Shown: positions 8,993 to 18,211 of the stretch, piece by piece
How positions within the stretch are numbered: the stretch's first letter is position 1
Layout: every line of letters begins with the position of its first letter
Assembly (NCBI GenBank): GCA_024401355.1
Contig: JAKSLF010000021.1
Location: 1-48,472 of the forward strand
Source of the DNA: Bacteroidales bacterium
Lineage (GTDB): Bacteria; Bacteroidota; Bacteroidia; Bacteroidales; Marinilabiliaceae
Reading direction: 5' to 3'
Length of the DNA stretch: 48,472 bases
The notes under the pieces: generated by a model
Database searches by the model: none
Told to the model about the DNA's origin: nothing
What the model saw: only the letters and a program-made list of their open reading frames with translations
Translations under genes and position numbers: made by a program

Positions 8993-11635
8993 TTAGCAAT
9001 TTCTTCCACTCTCTTCTACCATCGCTTTTGCCTTCTGATGCATCAATGGATATTTCTCCACTGCTTCGTCTATGCAGAATGGCATTCTGTATCTCCAGTA
9101 GTTGTTGGCGTTCGATGGCTCGTTGATGCGTTCCTCTCTTGGCAGCAAGTGCGGCATGTGGTCCACGGTTCCTGCATAGTCCTGTATAGGATTGATACAC
9201 AACATCGAAGGCGACTTCATGTGCATCTCTATTATTGCCTTTACTATGTCGCCGCTTGCTGCAACTGGTGCCTTGCCTTCCATCTTCAGCACGTTGTTGT
9301 AGTACCACTGTGTCTCATCCTTGTTCTCTTCCCACCAGCCTCTGATGCTCGAGATGTCATGTGACGATGTAGCACATACTGACATGTAGTCGTAGTTCGC
9401 ACAGTTGCCATATCTCTCCCAGTTCAGCTTTGGCATTCTCTGAAGTTCCAATGCGAGTATCTGCAGTCTCTTCATCACCATCGGTACCGATGCAGGTATC
9501 ATGCCAAGGTCTTCACCACATACAAGCATCTTGCACTTTTTCAGCATTCCATTAAGGTTCTTTATAGCCTTCTCCTTCCAGAATTCATTGTGTCTGTTGA
9601 AGAAGAAGTCGTCATGCAATGCTCTCAACATGTTCTTCTCATCATCGTTCAGCATGTTGAATCGTGCTGTCTCCGTAAGCATTATCCTTGGATGATACTC
9701 ATTAGGCTTGAGGTTCACAAACAACACTTCATGGATGATGTTTGCAAGTCCCTGGCGTATTCTGTCTCGCGACATAACTTTCGCTACGTTCGCTTCAATC
9801 CATTCATCGCCTGCTTTCGGGTCTACATACTTGTCCTTCAGTCTTCTCAGTCCACCCTTGTCTTCAAACATCTCCTTGTCCATCGCTTCAGCATACTCAC
9901 CAAGCTGCGAGTAGATGAAGTCACGGCTCACCATCGGATGTGTGAACTCCGACAACTCTCTCGCAAAGCCTTTCTCATTGAGCTCTTTTGCTGTATATGG
10001 CATCGCTGGAACAAAGATTCCCATCAAGCCACTCTTGAATGGCTTTGGTATCGACCATATTCTGAAGAATCCCAATATGTGGTCTATTCTGAAGACGTCA
10101 AAGAACTGCTGCATTCTTCCCAGTCTTCTACCCCACCATTCATAGTCATTCTCGCCCATCTTGTCCCAGTTATACACTGGGAATCCCCAGTTCTGGCCAT
10201 CACGCGAGAAGAAGTCTGGTGGAGCTCCAGCCTGCAGCGAGAAGTCAAACAACTCAGGTTCTACCCATGCCTCAACCGAGTTAGGATTGATGCCGATTGG
10301 CAAGTCACCTTTGATTGCAACTCCCTTGTTGTGGCTATATTCTATCGCTTCAGTCAACTGCTTTTCCAGATGATACTGAAGGAATACTCTATACATTACG
10401 TCTGCATACTCTGCCGAACCCTTCTTGAACATTCCGTCAACAAGCGCTTTCGTGTGCTTCTGACCTCTGCCCCACATCCTGAAGTTCGGTGTATGATATT
10501 CGTCTCGCAAATATGCAAATGCAGCATAATCCTTTATCCACCACGCATTTGCATTCAGATACTCCACGAAACCAGCCTCTTTCGTTATCACATCAAAAAT
10601 CACGCACAGCAATCTCTTCAAGCTCTCTTTCTTCCACTCTCGTGTCCTGTCATAGTCCACAATAACAAGGTCGTTAAGATAGAGTCCAGTCTCTCTGTCG
10701 ATGCTGTTCATCCTCTTGCCGTAATATGCGTATGTCCGGTCTACACTGATGTAGTTAGGATGCAACGCCATCACTGATATTGCATTGTATGGATAGCTGT
10801 CCTTGAACGAGAAGTTGGCTGTCGTATCGTTTATTGGAAGCAGCTGTATCACTTTCATACCTGCCTCGACGCACCAGTCTGCCATGTCGGCTATGTCGCT
10901 GAATTCACCGCAACCTCTGCTCTTCTTCGTCCTCAACGAGAATACAGGGACCGCTACACCTGCAGCCTTCCATGGTGTCTTGTAGTAGAATCCGTCGTAT
11001 GTCACAAGCATCGCCTGTGTGAACTGACCAAGGTTTATGATGTGGTTCTCTCCCTCCTCATAATATTTGAATTTGTTCTCCTTGGTGTCCCAGATGCCAA
11101 ATTTGAATTCTATCTCTTTCAGCAGAAGATCGTTCTTTATCTCCACATGCCATGTGTAGTCGTCATAGCGCTCCATCACAAACGCTCTGTCCTGATCCCA
11201 CGAGATGAACTGCTTGCTGACTACGCAGAATGCTTCGTCTTTGCCTACTCTTGGGTCTGTCAAACGTATCGCTACATGATTCAGTTTTGGGTCAGGAGCT
11301 ACTGTCAGGTTTGCTCCTTTGTTGAACACCGCATCTGCAAATGCTCTCGACTTCAATGCGTCGGCAGCAAGTTCTGGCGATCTCCACGTGTCCATCACCA
11401 GCATGTCGTCGTTCTTGGCTACATGTCTGAATCTCTTCTCCACGATGTCGCCATCTCTGCGTATCACGACATATCTGTACCACATCTCTTTGCCTGTGGT
11501 GTCTGTGTATGAGTGCAGACCGCCAACGTCGTTCATGTCTACTCTCTTGACGTCGCCCTCTTCACTATATTTATATTCTATCGACAGGCTTTCACCTTCC
11601 GATGTGTTATAATGCATTCTGAATATCCTTGCCAT
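8993..11635 (-). CDS. malQ: 4-alpha-glucanotransferase (GH77) with N-terminal starch-binding domains
   Basis: MalQ transfers alpha-1,4-glucan chains between maltodextrins in the cytoplasm; in Bacteroidales it belongs to glycogen/starch turnover. The 880-residue protein has about 230 N-terminal residues that look like two CBM20-type beta domains (MWYRYVVIRRDGDIVEKRF; then YTWHVEIKNDLLLKEIEFKF), followed by the GH77 barrel. The catalytic residues are visible: nucleophile D518 in FRIDHILGFF, acid/base E708 in VCGEDLGMIP, and D760 in SSHDISSIRG. There is no signal peptide, so it is cytosolic. The larger size than E. coli MalQ is explained by the CBMs. The ATG at 11635 is 52 nt from the acyl-CoA synthetase stop codon, so co-transcription is possible. 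Assignment is secure. Confidence 0.95.
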   Translation of the reverse strand: MARIFRMHYNTSEGESLSIEYKYSEEGDVKRVDMNDVGGLHSYTDTTGKEMWYRYVVIRRDGDIVEKRFRHVAKNDDMLVMDTWRSPELAADALKSRAFADAVFNKGANLTVAPDPKLNHVAIRLTDPRVGKDEAFCVVSKQFISWDQDRAFVMERYDDYTWHVEIKNDLLLKEIEFKFGIWDTKENKFKYYEEGENHIINLGQFTQAMLVTYDGFYYKTPWKAAGVAVPVFSLRTKKSRGCGEFSDIADMADWCVEAGMKVIQLLPINDTTANFSFKDSYPYNAISVMALHPNYISVDRTYAYYGKRMNSIDRETGLYLNDLVIVDYDRTREWKKESLKRLLCVIFDVITKEAGFVEYLNANAWWIKDYAAFAYLRDEYHTPNFRMWGRGQKHTKALVDGMFKKGSAEYADVMYRVFLQYHLEKQLTEAIEYSHNKGVAIKGDLPIGINPNSVEAWVEPELFDFSLQAGAPPDFFSRDGQNWGFPVYNWDKMGENDYEWWGRRLGRMQQFFDVFRIDHILGFFRIWSIPKPFKSGLMGIFVPAMPYTAKELNEKGFARELSEFTHPMVSRDFIYSQLGEYAEAMDKEMFEDKGGLRRLKDKYVDPKAGDEWIEANVAKVMSRDRIRQGLANIIHEVLFVNLKPNEYHPRIMLTETARFNMLNDDEKNMLRALHDDFFFNRHNEFWKEKAIKNLNGMLKKCKMLVCGEDLGMIPASVPMVMKRLQILALELQRMPKLNWERYGNCANYDYMSVCATSSHDISSIRGWWEENKDETQWYYNNVLKMEGKAPVAASGDIVKAIIEMHMKSPSMLCINPIQDYAGTVDHMPHLLPREERINEPSNANNYWRYRMPFCIDEAVEKYPLMHQKAKAMVEESGRNC

Positions 11636-11687
11636 AATATGCTCTGATATTTGTCCTTTTTCTTTATTATCTGTTTTTCCGCAAAAA

Positions 11688-13676
11688 CTACTTTTCAGTA
11701 ACTATCTTCTTCAAGGCTTCCCTGTTCTTCGCATTGCAGATGTTCTTTGCATCTGCCGTATATACAAAGTCAAACTCTTTCTTGAAGTATTCGGTCACCT
11801 TGCCTCTGACGACTTTCATTGTCGAGTTCAACAGGTGGTTCGCTTCCGTGAAGTTCTCAGGCAGTATCACTACTGCTGCTGGCAACCAGCGCTCTGGGAA
11901 CATTCCTTCCATCTTTCCACCCTTCCTATATTCGTTCAATGCCTGGTCTATCAGTTTCAATATGTAGTTCTGACCATCTTCTGTGTTGATGTCTTTTCCT
12001 GCCGACTGCAATGCCAGTTTCACCTGCTGCACGTTCGGAACAATCATTCCCGATGTATATGCCGACTGGTTGTTATACAATATGCAATGTTCGATTATTG
12101 GCGAGCAGTCTACTATCGACTCTTCAATGCCTTCCGGACTGTATTTCTCACCGTCATTGCCTATCAGCAGACTCTTGAATCGACCCAATACTACAAGGAA
12201 TCCATCCTTGTCTATCAATCCCATGTCTCCCGTGTGAAGCCATCCGTCAACAAGTGCCTCAGCTGTCGCTTCCGGATTGTTCCAGTAACCAGCCATCACG
12301 TTGTCACCCTTTATCACTATCTCACCTTTCTCACCATTTGGCAATTCCTTACCATCAGCATCACATATCTTTAGTTCAAGGAAGTCAACTATCTTGCCCG
12401 ACGTACCAAATTTATGCATGTCAAGCGAGTTTGTCGAGATCACTGGTGCAGCTTCCGACAATCCATATCCCTGCATGATAGGAATACCTATCGCAGCAAA
12501 GAATCTCTGCAGCTCCACGTCAAGCAACGCTCCACCACCGATGAAGTATTTCAGGTTGCCACCCAATCCTTCTCTCACCTTTGCATACATCAGCTTGTCT
12601 CCAAGCGATACCACTGGCTTCAACAATGCTCTCCAACCCTTGCCTCTCGAGAATCCGTCTGCATTATATGTATATGACGCCTTGAGGAAGAAGCTGAACA
12701 ATTTCTCAGCCATCTTGCCTTTCTGCCTGATGCCGTTCTCGATGTTCTTCCTGAATGTCTTCGACAATGCAGGCACACTCATCATCAAGTCTGGCTTTAT
12801 CTCCTTTATATTCTTAGGTATGTTCTTCAGGGTCTCTATTGGTGTTCTGCCCTGCTCCTGTGTAGCAATGCTCGCACCATAATATATAAAGCAGTAGATG
12901 TTTGCTGTATGAGCAAACGAGTGGTCCCATGGCAATATCGTCAACGATCTGCTCGATGGCAATATCATCACTCGCGAACAACTCTGCAATGCATTGGCTG
13001 CATAGTTTCTCAATGTCAGCATGATTCCCTTCGGAGCTGCTGTAGTTCCCGATGTATAAGATATATTTGCAAGGTCATCTGGCTCTACATTGCCACATGC
13101 ATCAGTAAATATCTCATGCGATTCGTCATCCTGCAGATACTCGTTGCCGTCCTCCAGCATTTTGCTAAACGACATCGCAACTTTCTTCCAGCTCTTTCCA
13201 CTGGCGTTTGCAGCCGCAAGCTCTTCATCGCTCTTGTCAAAATATACTATGCTCGCAAGGCTATCAATTTCATCCAATATCGCCTCGGCTTTCGATGCCT
13301 GAATCCCCGATACGATTATCATCTTCGCTCCCGAATGAGCCACTCTGAACGCCACTTCATTCGAGTCCAGCTTTACAGACAACGGCACATTCACCACGCC
13401 CACATAAAACATTCCCAGCTCTGCCACAAGCCAATCTTTTCTTCCCTCGGCCAACAATGCCACTCTGTCTCCCTTTCGCAATCCGTTCTTCAACAGAGCC
13501 GCACCAAATTTCTGCGCCTCAGCCTTTATCTCTCCGTATGTTGTTGGCAAATATTCTGCTCCCTTTACGCCTACCGGCTTCTCCCATATCAATGGATTGT
13601 TCTTGTATAGTTTTACACTACGCTCAAACAGCTTTATCACCGAGTCTATCTGGCTATATTCTGCACTTCTGTTCAT
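11688..13676 (-). CDS. long-chain acyl-CoA synthetase (AMP-binding)
   Basis: The enzyme activates fatty acids to acyl-CoA through an acyl-adenylate. The 662-residue protein shows the adenylate-forming motifs in order: P-loop ISYTSGTTAAPKGIMLT (~210-225), GYGLSEAAPVIS, and GWLHTGDMGLIDKDGFLVVL with LLIGNDGEKYSPEGIEE as the hinge. It belongs to the FadD/LACS type rather than acetyl-CoA synthetases; the substrate range cannot be read from sequence. A -7 box (TATATTTG) at 13752-13759 drives it. malQ lies 52 nt downstream on the same strand. No membrane segment is evident. Confidence 0.92.
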   Translation of the reverse strand: MNRSAEYSQIDSVIKLFERSVKLYKNNPLIWEKPVGVKGAEYLPTTYGEIKAEAQKFGAALLKNGLRKGDRVALLAEGRKDWLVAELGMFYVGVVNVPLSVKLDSNEVAFRVAHSGAKMIIVSGIQASKAEAILDEIDSLASIVYFDKSDEELAAANASGKSWKKVAMSFSKMLEDGNEYLQDDESHEIFTDACGNVEPDDLANISYTSGTTAAPKGIMLTLRNYAANALQSCSRVMILPSSRSLTILPWDHSFAHTANIYCFIYYGASIATQEQGRTPIETLKNIPKNIKEIKPDLMMSVPALSKTFRKNIENGIRQKGKMAEKLFSFFLKASYTYNADGFSRGKGWRALLKPVVSLGDKLMYAKVREGLGGNLKYFIGGGALLDVELQRFFAAIGIPIMQGYGLSEAAPVISTNSLDMHKFGTSGKIVDFLELKICDADGKELPNGEKGEIVIKGDNVMAGYWNNPEATAEALVDGWLHTGDMGLIDKDGFLVVLGRFKSLLIGNDGEKYSPEGIEESIVDCSPIIEHCILYNNQSAYTSGMIVPNVQQVKLALQSAGKDINTEDGQNYILKLIDQALNEYRKGGKMEGMFPERWLPAAVVILPENFTEANHLLNSTMKVVRGKVTEYFKKEFDFVYTADAKNICNAKNREALKKIVTEK

Positions 13677-13751
13677 ATATTTATTTTTCTGGCTTTCTGA
13701 TTAATCTATTAAAAGATACGTCTTTTCGCGAATCTTGTTTCAATAGCTATG

Positions 13752-13759
13752 CAAATATA
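13752..13759 (-). promoter_or_regulatory. -7 promoter box for the acyl-CoA synthetase
   Basis: On the minus strand TATATTTG fits the -7 consensus TAnnTTTG and lies about 76 nt upstream of the start at 13676. No clear TTTG is found 19-20 nt further up, so only half of the promoter is supported. Confidence 0.45.
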
Positions 13760-13898
13760 GTAAAATTCAATTTCTTTTTGTCGACTGACGTCTTTTTTCA
13801 ATGCTATCAGCCACTTTTTACCGTCTTTTATCCGACAGCCATTCCTAGTTCCAGTTTTACGAAAAACACGTAATTTCGGTTAACATTTTATCTCTACC

Positions 13899-13930
13899 TT
13901 TGCTATTCACAATCATTATTTATAATTTTG
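13899..13930 (+). promoter_or_regulatory. ppnP: Bacteroidetes-type promoter of ppnP
   Basis: TTTG (13899-13902) is followed after exactly 20 nt by TAATTTTG (13923-13930), matching TTTG-N19/20-TAnnTTTG. Transcription would start near 13937, which rules out an upstream start codon in the same frame and fixes the ATG at 13960. Confidence 0.7.
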
Positions 13931-13959
13931 CATCAAAACGATTACAATTTTATAATATC

Positions 13960-14241
13960 ATGTTCAAGGTAAACGAATATTTCAATGGCGACGTTGTCTC
14001 TATGGCACTCAATGGAGCCGAAGGCAAAGCTACTGTAGGCATCATGGCTGCAGGTGAATACGAATTCGGCACTTCTACTGTCGAAATCATGACTGTCATC
14101 TCTGGCGCTCTCACTATCCAGCAGCCTGGCGAGTCTGAATGGAAGACTTACAAGAAGTTCGAGTCTTTCGTTGTTGCTAAAGATGTCAAGTATAAGGTTA
14201 AGTGTACTGAAGACACTCCTTATCTCTGCCTCTACAAGTAA
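13960..14241 (+). CDS. ppnP: pyrimidine/purine nucleoside phosphorylase
   Basis: PpnP (former DUF1255/YaiE) cleaves nucleosides with phosphate to free base and ribose-1-phosphate. The 93-residue product beginning MFKVNEYFNGDVVSMAL has the small cupin shape of the family (GVMxAGEYEFGTS-like GIMAAGEYEFGTS, MTVISGAL, FESFVVAKDVKYKVKC, YLCLYK end) and nearly the same length as the 94-residue E. coli protein. The frame is open further upstream, but the promoter at 13899-13930 excludes those starts. It is a single-gene unit: promoter in front, terminator at 14263-14298 behind, divergent to the acyl-CoA synthetase. Confidence 0.93.
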   Translation: MFKVNEYFNGDVVSMALNGAEGKATVGIMAAGEYEFGTSTVEIMTVISGALTIQQPGESEWKTYKKFESFVVAKDVKYKVKCTEDTPYLCLYK

Positions 14242-14262
14242 TCTCTCCCTTCAATTTCTCAT

Positions 14263-14298
14263 AGCCACTTTCGGTTTATAACCCTAAGTGGCTTTTTT
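14263..14298 (+). terminator. rho-independent terminator of ppnP
   Basis: AGCCACTT pairs with AAGTGGCT, with an inner GGTT/AACC extension, followed by TTTTTT. It lies 22 nt after the ppnP stop codon. The remaining sequence up to 14447 shows nothing further. Confidence 0.85.
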
Positions 14299-14447
14299 CT
14301 TTCTATTCAACAATTCTTTCCTCCGACAACTTTTCCATAGGGATACCATACCTATACCGTAACCTTACCATACCTTTGCCATTTTTCACTTTGTAAGCAC
14401 TTTCAGCATTTCGCTTACACTCTTTCCCCAGCTCTCTTGCCGTCCGA

Positions 14448-14954
14448 TTAGTCCTCTTCCAAAAGCTGGTAATACAGCATCTCTATCGCCTGAGTCGTCG
14501 CTTCTTCTATGTTTTCACCTCGGTCCGTACCTAGATGCAGACATTTGCTCTCTACACCACGTGGTGTACATATCGCTACCCAAACTGTTCCTACTGGCTT
14601 CTCTATTGTTCCACCACCCGGACCAGCAATTCCCGATGTAGCTATCGCACAGTCTGTTCCAACTCTGCGTTTTATTCCCTGAGCCATCTGCCTAACTACT
14701 GGCTCGCTGACTGCACCATATTTCTCGATGTCTGTCTCCAACACGCCAAGCATCTCAGCTTTCATCTCATTGCTGTAGCTCACTACTCCACCCATGTAGT
14801 ATACCGAACTTCCTGCTATCGACGTTATCTTGTGAGCCACGTTGCCACCTGTGCAACTCTCTGCAGTCGCTAGCGTAAGCCTCTTGCCCACAAGCAACTG
14901 ACCAAGCTGTTCCTCTATTTTGACAACTCTCTCTGTCTTTTGTATATCTGCCAT
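14448..14954 (-). CDS. pncC: nicotinamide-nucleotide amidohydrolase (CinA C-terminal type)
   Basis: PncC deamidates nicotinamide mononucleotide to nicotinate mononucleotide in pyridine-nucleotide salvage. The 168-residue protein is the stand-alone CinA C-terminal domain: LATAESCTGG (catalytic Ser33), VVSYSNEMKAEMLGV, YGAVSEPVVRQMA, and ATSGIAGPGGGTIEKPVGTV. The N-terminal MoaB-like domain of full CinA is absent. It starts 7 nt after the RelA/SpoT-family stop codon, so the two genes are surely one operon. Confidence 0.93.
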   Translation of the reverse strand: MADIQKTERVVKIEEQLGQLLVGKRLTLATAESCTGGNVAHKITSIAGSSVYYMGGVVSYSNEMKAEMLGVLETDIEKYGAVSEPVVRQMAQGIKRRVGTDCAIATSGIAGPGGGTIEKPVGTVWVAICTPRGVESKCLHLGTDRGENIEEATTQAIEMLYYQLLEED

Positions 14955-14961
14955 TTTTTCT

Positions 14962-17178
14962 CTATTTTTCTAATCTAACTACCGAATATACGCCCTTGAT
15001 TGCCTTCACTTTCTTGATGAGTCCCGACAGCAGTTCTGTGTTCGACACCATTACTGTCACGTCTCCCTCAAAGCCGCCTTCTGTAGTGTTCACTGTTATG
15101 TTTCTTACTTTAACACCCGAGTCTTTCGTCAGCACCTGCGATATGTTTGTCAATATTCCCAGGTCATCATTACCCGTAACTCGCAATGTCACCGGCATCA
15201 GGTTTCCTCCAGTTCCATTCCATTTCGCATCCAATATTCTGTAACCAAAGCGTCTCATCATCTCGGCTTCGTTCGGACACCCTTTTCTGTGTATCTTCAC
15301 TCCACCTGTTGCCGACACAAATGCAAATACCGGATCACCAAATATCGGGTTGCAGCATTTCGACAATGTGAATCCTATGTTTGTCAGCGACTTGTCCAAC
15401 ATCAAGACTCCACCATTACCCATCTCCTCAGGCTCGTCTTCCCTCTGCTTGTATTCCGAGGTCGACACTTTTACTGGTGGGTCAAGCTGCTCTTTCTTTT
15501 CGTCTTCTTCGGTCAGCTTGTCCTTGATGTCCTGGGCACTTATCTTGTCATTTCCTATGTCACACAGGAAACTCTGCATATCCTTGTAGCCAAAGGCTTT
15601 AATAAGCAGATGAAGCAATGTGTCATTCAACTCCATCTTCCAGTTCTTCAGCCTTCTTTCCAACATCTCACGACCAATCTCCGACTGCTTGTACTTCTGC
15701 TCGTTCAGCAGTTTCCTAAGCTTCGCCTTGGTCCTCGATGTCGCCGCTATCTGCAGCCAGTCCTGCTTTGGCTCCTGATGGTTGCTTGTCAATATCTCAA
15801 CCTGGTCGCCATTCTGCAACACATATTTTATTGGTACGTTTCTGTCATTTACTATCGCACCTACACATTTACTGCCTACGTTCGAATGTATGTCAAACGC
15901 AAAGTCAAGCACTGTCGCTCCCTTCGCCAGTCGCCTCAAGTCTCCCTTTGGCGTAAAGACAAACACCTCCTTGTCATACAGGTTAAGCTTAAAGTCATCA
16001 ATAAAGTCAACGCCTGTAAGTTCTGGATTTTCAAGCACCTCACGAATATTCGCAAGCCACTTCTCCATCGTATCCTCTGTCTTGATGCCTTTATATTTCC
16101 AGTGGGCACAGAAACCTTTCTCTGCCACTTCATCCATGCGCTTTGTCCTTATCTGGACTTCCACCCATCTCTTGTCCGGACCCAGTACGGTGATATGCAG
16201 ACTCTCATATCCATTACCTTTCGGTATCGATATCCAGTCTTTCAGTCTCACCGGATTCGGCTGGTACATATCTGTCACTATCGAATATACTCTCCAGCAT
16301 TCCGCTTTCTCGTTCTTCAGGTCGCAGTCTATTATTATACGTATCGCAAAGAGGTCATATATGCTCTCAATGTTTGCATGGCTCTTCTGCAACTTGTTGT
16401 ATATCGAACTGATTGTCTTCGTCCTGCCCTTCATCTCGTAGGTCAGACCTGTCTCGTCAAGCACTTTCCTCAACGGACTCAGGAACGATTCTATATAGGC
16501 GTCACGACTCTTTTTCGTCTCGTTAAGCTGCCTTGCAATATCCAGATAGACTTCCCTATTCGTGAATTTCATCGACAGGTCTTCCATCTCGCTCTTCATA
16601 CCATACAGACCCATTCTATGAGCCATCGGAGCATATAGATATCCAACTTCCGAACCTATCATCTTCTGGTCTATTTCTGGGAATAGCTTCAGATGTCTCA
16701 TGAGGTTCAACCTGTCCGACAATATCACAAGTATCACTCTTACGTCCTGCGCAAAGGTGAACAACAGTTTTCTGAAGTTTTCGTTGTCTACAGCTCCATG
16801 CTTCTGGTATAGCTCACACACTTTGGTCAGTCCTTCACATATATTCGCTATCTGCTCACCAAAGGCGTCCTTGACTATGTTGATCTCCAGACCCGATGCC
16901 TGGACTGTCTCATACAATACAGCACATATCGCCGCCACTCTGCCAAGACCAATCTCGTCTACTACTATCTGAGTTATCTCAAACGAGTGCCTTAGACTCG
17001 AGAACTCTTGAGCCTTATATCGTGTTAAATCTACTCTCTCCGAAGCCTTGAGAAATATCTCTCTTATCTTTCTGATGTCATCAGGTTCCCTCAATTCGGC
17101 GGTCGATGCGAGCAGATTCTTGTAGGCAGTTTTTATCTTCTGCCTCTCCTCTTCTGTTATGGTTGTCTGCGCTGTCAT
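14962..17178 (-). CDS. relA: RelA/SpoT-family (p)ppGpp synthetase with a degenerate hydrolase domain
   Basis: The 738-residue protein has the full long-RSH layout: N-terminal HD-like region (~40-190), synthetase (~230-370), TGS (~400-470) and C-terminal ACT (~655-738). The synthetase core looks active: GRTKTISSIYNKL, DLFAIRIIID, RLKDWISIPKGNGYESLH and EVQIRTKRMDEVAEKG. In the HD domain the canonical HD and ED pairs are gone: at residues 88-95 the sequence is LYETVQAS, although H64 and the DRLN aspartate remain. Hydrolysis is therefore unlikely, although the synthetase carries the RxKD motif usually seen in bifunctional enzymes. A strong promoter lies at 17204-17234 and pncC follows 7 nt downstream. 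The family call is certain, the monofunctional reading is inference. Confidence 0.93.
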   Translation of the reverse strand: MTAQTTITEEERQKIKTAYKNLLASTAELREPDDIRKIREIFLKASERVDLTRYKAQEFSSLRHSFEITQIVVDEIGLGRVAAICAVLYETVQASGLEINIVKDAFGEQIANICEGLTKVCELYQKHGAVDNENFRKLLFTFAQDVRVILVILSDRLNLMRHLKLFPEIDQKMIGSEVGYLYAPMAHRMGLYGMKSEMEDLSMKFTNREVYLDIARQLNETKKSRDAYIESFLSPLRKVLDETGLTYEMKGRTKTISSIYNKLQKSHANIESIYDLFAIRIIIDCDLKNEKAECWRVYSIVTDMYQPNPVRLKDWISIPKGNGYESLHITVLGPDKRWVEVQIRTKRMDEVAEKGFCAHWKYKGIKTEDTMEKWLANIREVLENPELTGVDFIDDFKLNLYDKEVFVFTPKGDLRRLAKGATVLDFAFDIHSNVGSKCVGAIVNDRNVPIKYVLQNGDQVEILTSNHQEPKQDWLQIAATSRTKAKLRKLLNEQKYKQSEIGREMLERRLKNWKMELNDTLLHLLIKAFGYKDMQSFLCDIGNDKISAQDIKDKLTEEDEKKEQLDPPVKVSTSEYKQREDEPEEMGNGGVLMLDKSLTNIGFTLSKCCNPIFGDPVFAFVSATGGVKIHRKGCPNEAEMMRRFGYRILDAKWNGTGGNLMPVTLRVTGNDDLGILTNISQVLTKDSGVKVRNITVNTTEGGFEGDVTVMVSNTELLSGLIKKVKAIKGVYSVVRLEK

Positions 17179-17203
17179 TTCCTGTACCTGTTTGTTATAT
17201 CTA

Positions 17204-17234
17204 CAAAGATAATAATTTGAAATCTATCTCCAAA
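17204..17234 (-). promoter_or_regulatory. Bacteroidetes-type promoter of relA-pncC
   Basis: On the minus strand TTTG (17231-17234) and TATCTTTG (17204-17211) are separated by 19 nt, a full match to the phylum consensus. It would start transcription about 20 nt before the relA-like ATG at 17178. Confidence 0.75.
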
Positions 17235-17284
17235 TTATTCCTTATATTTTATTCCTATATTGCACCTTCAATTACATTCTGATA

Positions 17285-18190
17285 TCATATTACACTTCCT
17301 AGTGTAAACAACAACGACACTATCAATGTGCCTACTGATACCACTTTCAATTGGTCGTCCAATTTTGTCTCATTCTCTTTTTTAGTCACATACATCAGAT
17401 GCGGAACGAATTTCACCAACGACAGCAGATAAAGCATCTGCCACATCTTTCCCCACATCATTACGTATATCGCTATCGCAACAAATGCACCAACTATGAC
17501 CGTCACCTGATATTTCCTTCCCCAATCCAAACCCATCTTCACTATTATCGTATTCTTGCCACTTCGCTTGTCACTCTCATAGTCCCTCATGTTGTTCATG
17601 TTCAACACTCCAACCGATAACAGTCCAATTCCTGCCGCCGGCAACAACACTTCCCACTCCGGACTACCATTATATAGTACAAAACTACCCATCACTCCTA
17701 CAATACCAAAGAATATGAATACCGACAGGTCGCCAAGTCCTCTATAACCATACGGTCTCTTTCCTACTGTATAGCATATCGCTGCCACTATCGACATTAT
17801 TCCGACACCTAGCATCAGCCAGAATCCTGCAGCTTCAAGTCTTGGCAATGCCACATAAAGCAGTATCAGACCACTTACAAGCGACAATACTGAAAACACA
17901 TATATAGCGCTCTTCATCTGCTCTTTGCTTATCTTGCCACTCTGAACGGCTCGTGCCGGACCAACTCGTCCCGCCATGTCAGCACCACTCACTGCATCTC
18001 CATAATCATTGCTTATGTTCGACAATATCTGAAGAAACAATGTCGTCAACAATGCACAACCAAATATCAACCAGTCAAACACCCCATACTGGTATGCTAT
18101 CGCCGAACCCATTATTATCAACGAAAACGACAAAGGCAAGGTCCTCAGTCTGAAGGCTTCTATCCATGCTCCTACTCTACTGCTGCTCAT
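17285..18190 (-). CDS. menA: 1,4-dihydroxy-2-naphthoate polyprenyltransferase
   Basis: MenA attaches the polyprenyl tail to 1,4-dihydroxy-2-naphthoate, the membrane step of menaquinone synthesis. The 301-residue protein has about eight or nine hydrophobic segments and the UbiA-type metal-diphosphate motifs: NDYGDAVSGAD (N61-D71) followed by GPARAVQSGKIS, and in the second half NNMRDYESDKRSGKNT. Length and motifs fit MenA rather than UbiA. It follows the protease gene by 21 nt on the same strand and may be read from the lgt-AGCS-protease transcript. Confidence 0.93.
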   Translation of the reverse strand: MSSSRVGAWIEAFRLRTLPLSFSLIIMGSAIAYQYGVFDWLIFGCALLTTLFLQILSNISNDYGDAVSGADMAGRVGPARAVQSGKISKEQMKSAIYVFSVLSLVSGLILLYVALPRLEAAGFWLMLGVGIMSIVAAICYTVGKRPYGYRGLGDLSVFIFFGIVGVMGSFVLYNGSPEWEVLLPAAGIGLLSVGVLNMNNMRDYESDKRSGKNTIIVKMGLDWGRKYQVTVIVGAFVAIAIYVMMWGKMWQMLYLLSLVKFVPHLMYVTKKENETKLDDQLKVVSVGTLIVSLLFTLGSVI

Positions 18191-18211
18191 TTTTTTCTCT
18201 TTTCAGTTATC

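Noticed and set aside
9590-10777. Long open frame opposite malQ
   Set aside because: It lies wholly inside malQ and carries no motif; MalQ catalytic residues are intact on the other strand.
14371-14378. TACCTTTG, a perfect -7 box on the plus strand
   Set aside because: There is no gene on the plus strand downstream of it and no -33; it is taken as chance.
15289-16638. Long open frame opposite the RelA/SpoT gene
   Set aside because: It overlaps the whole synthetase domain on the opposite strand and has no recognisable features.
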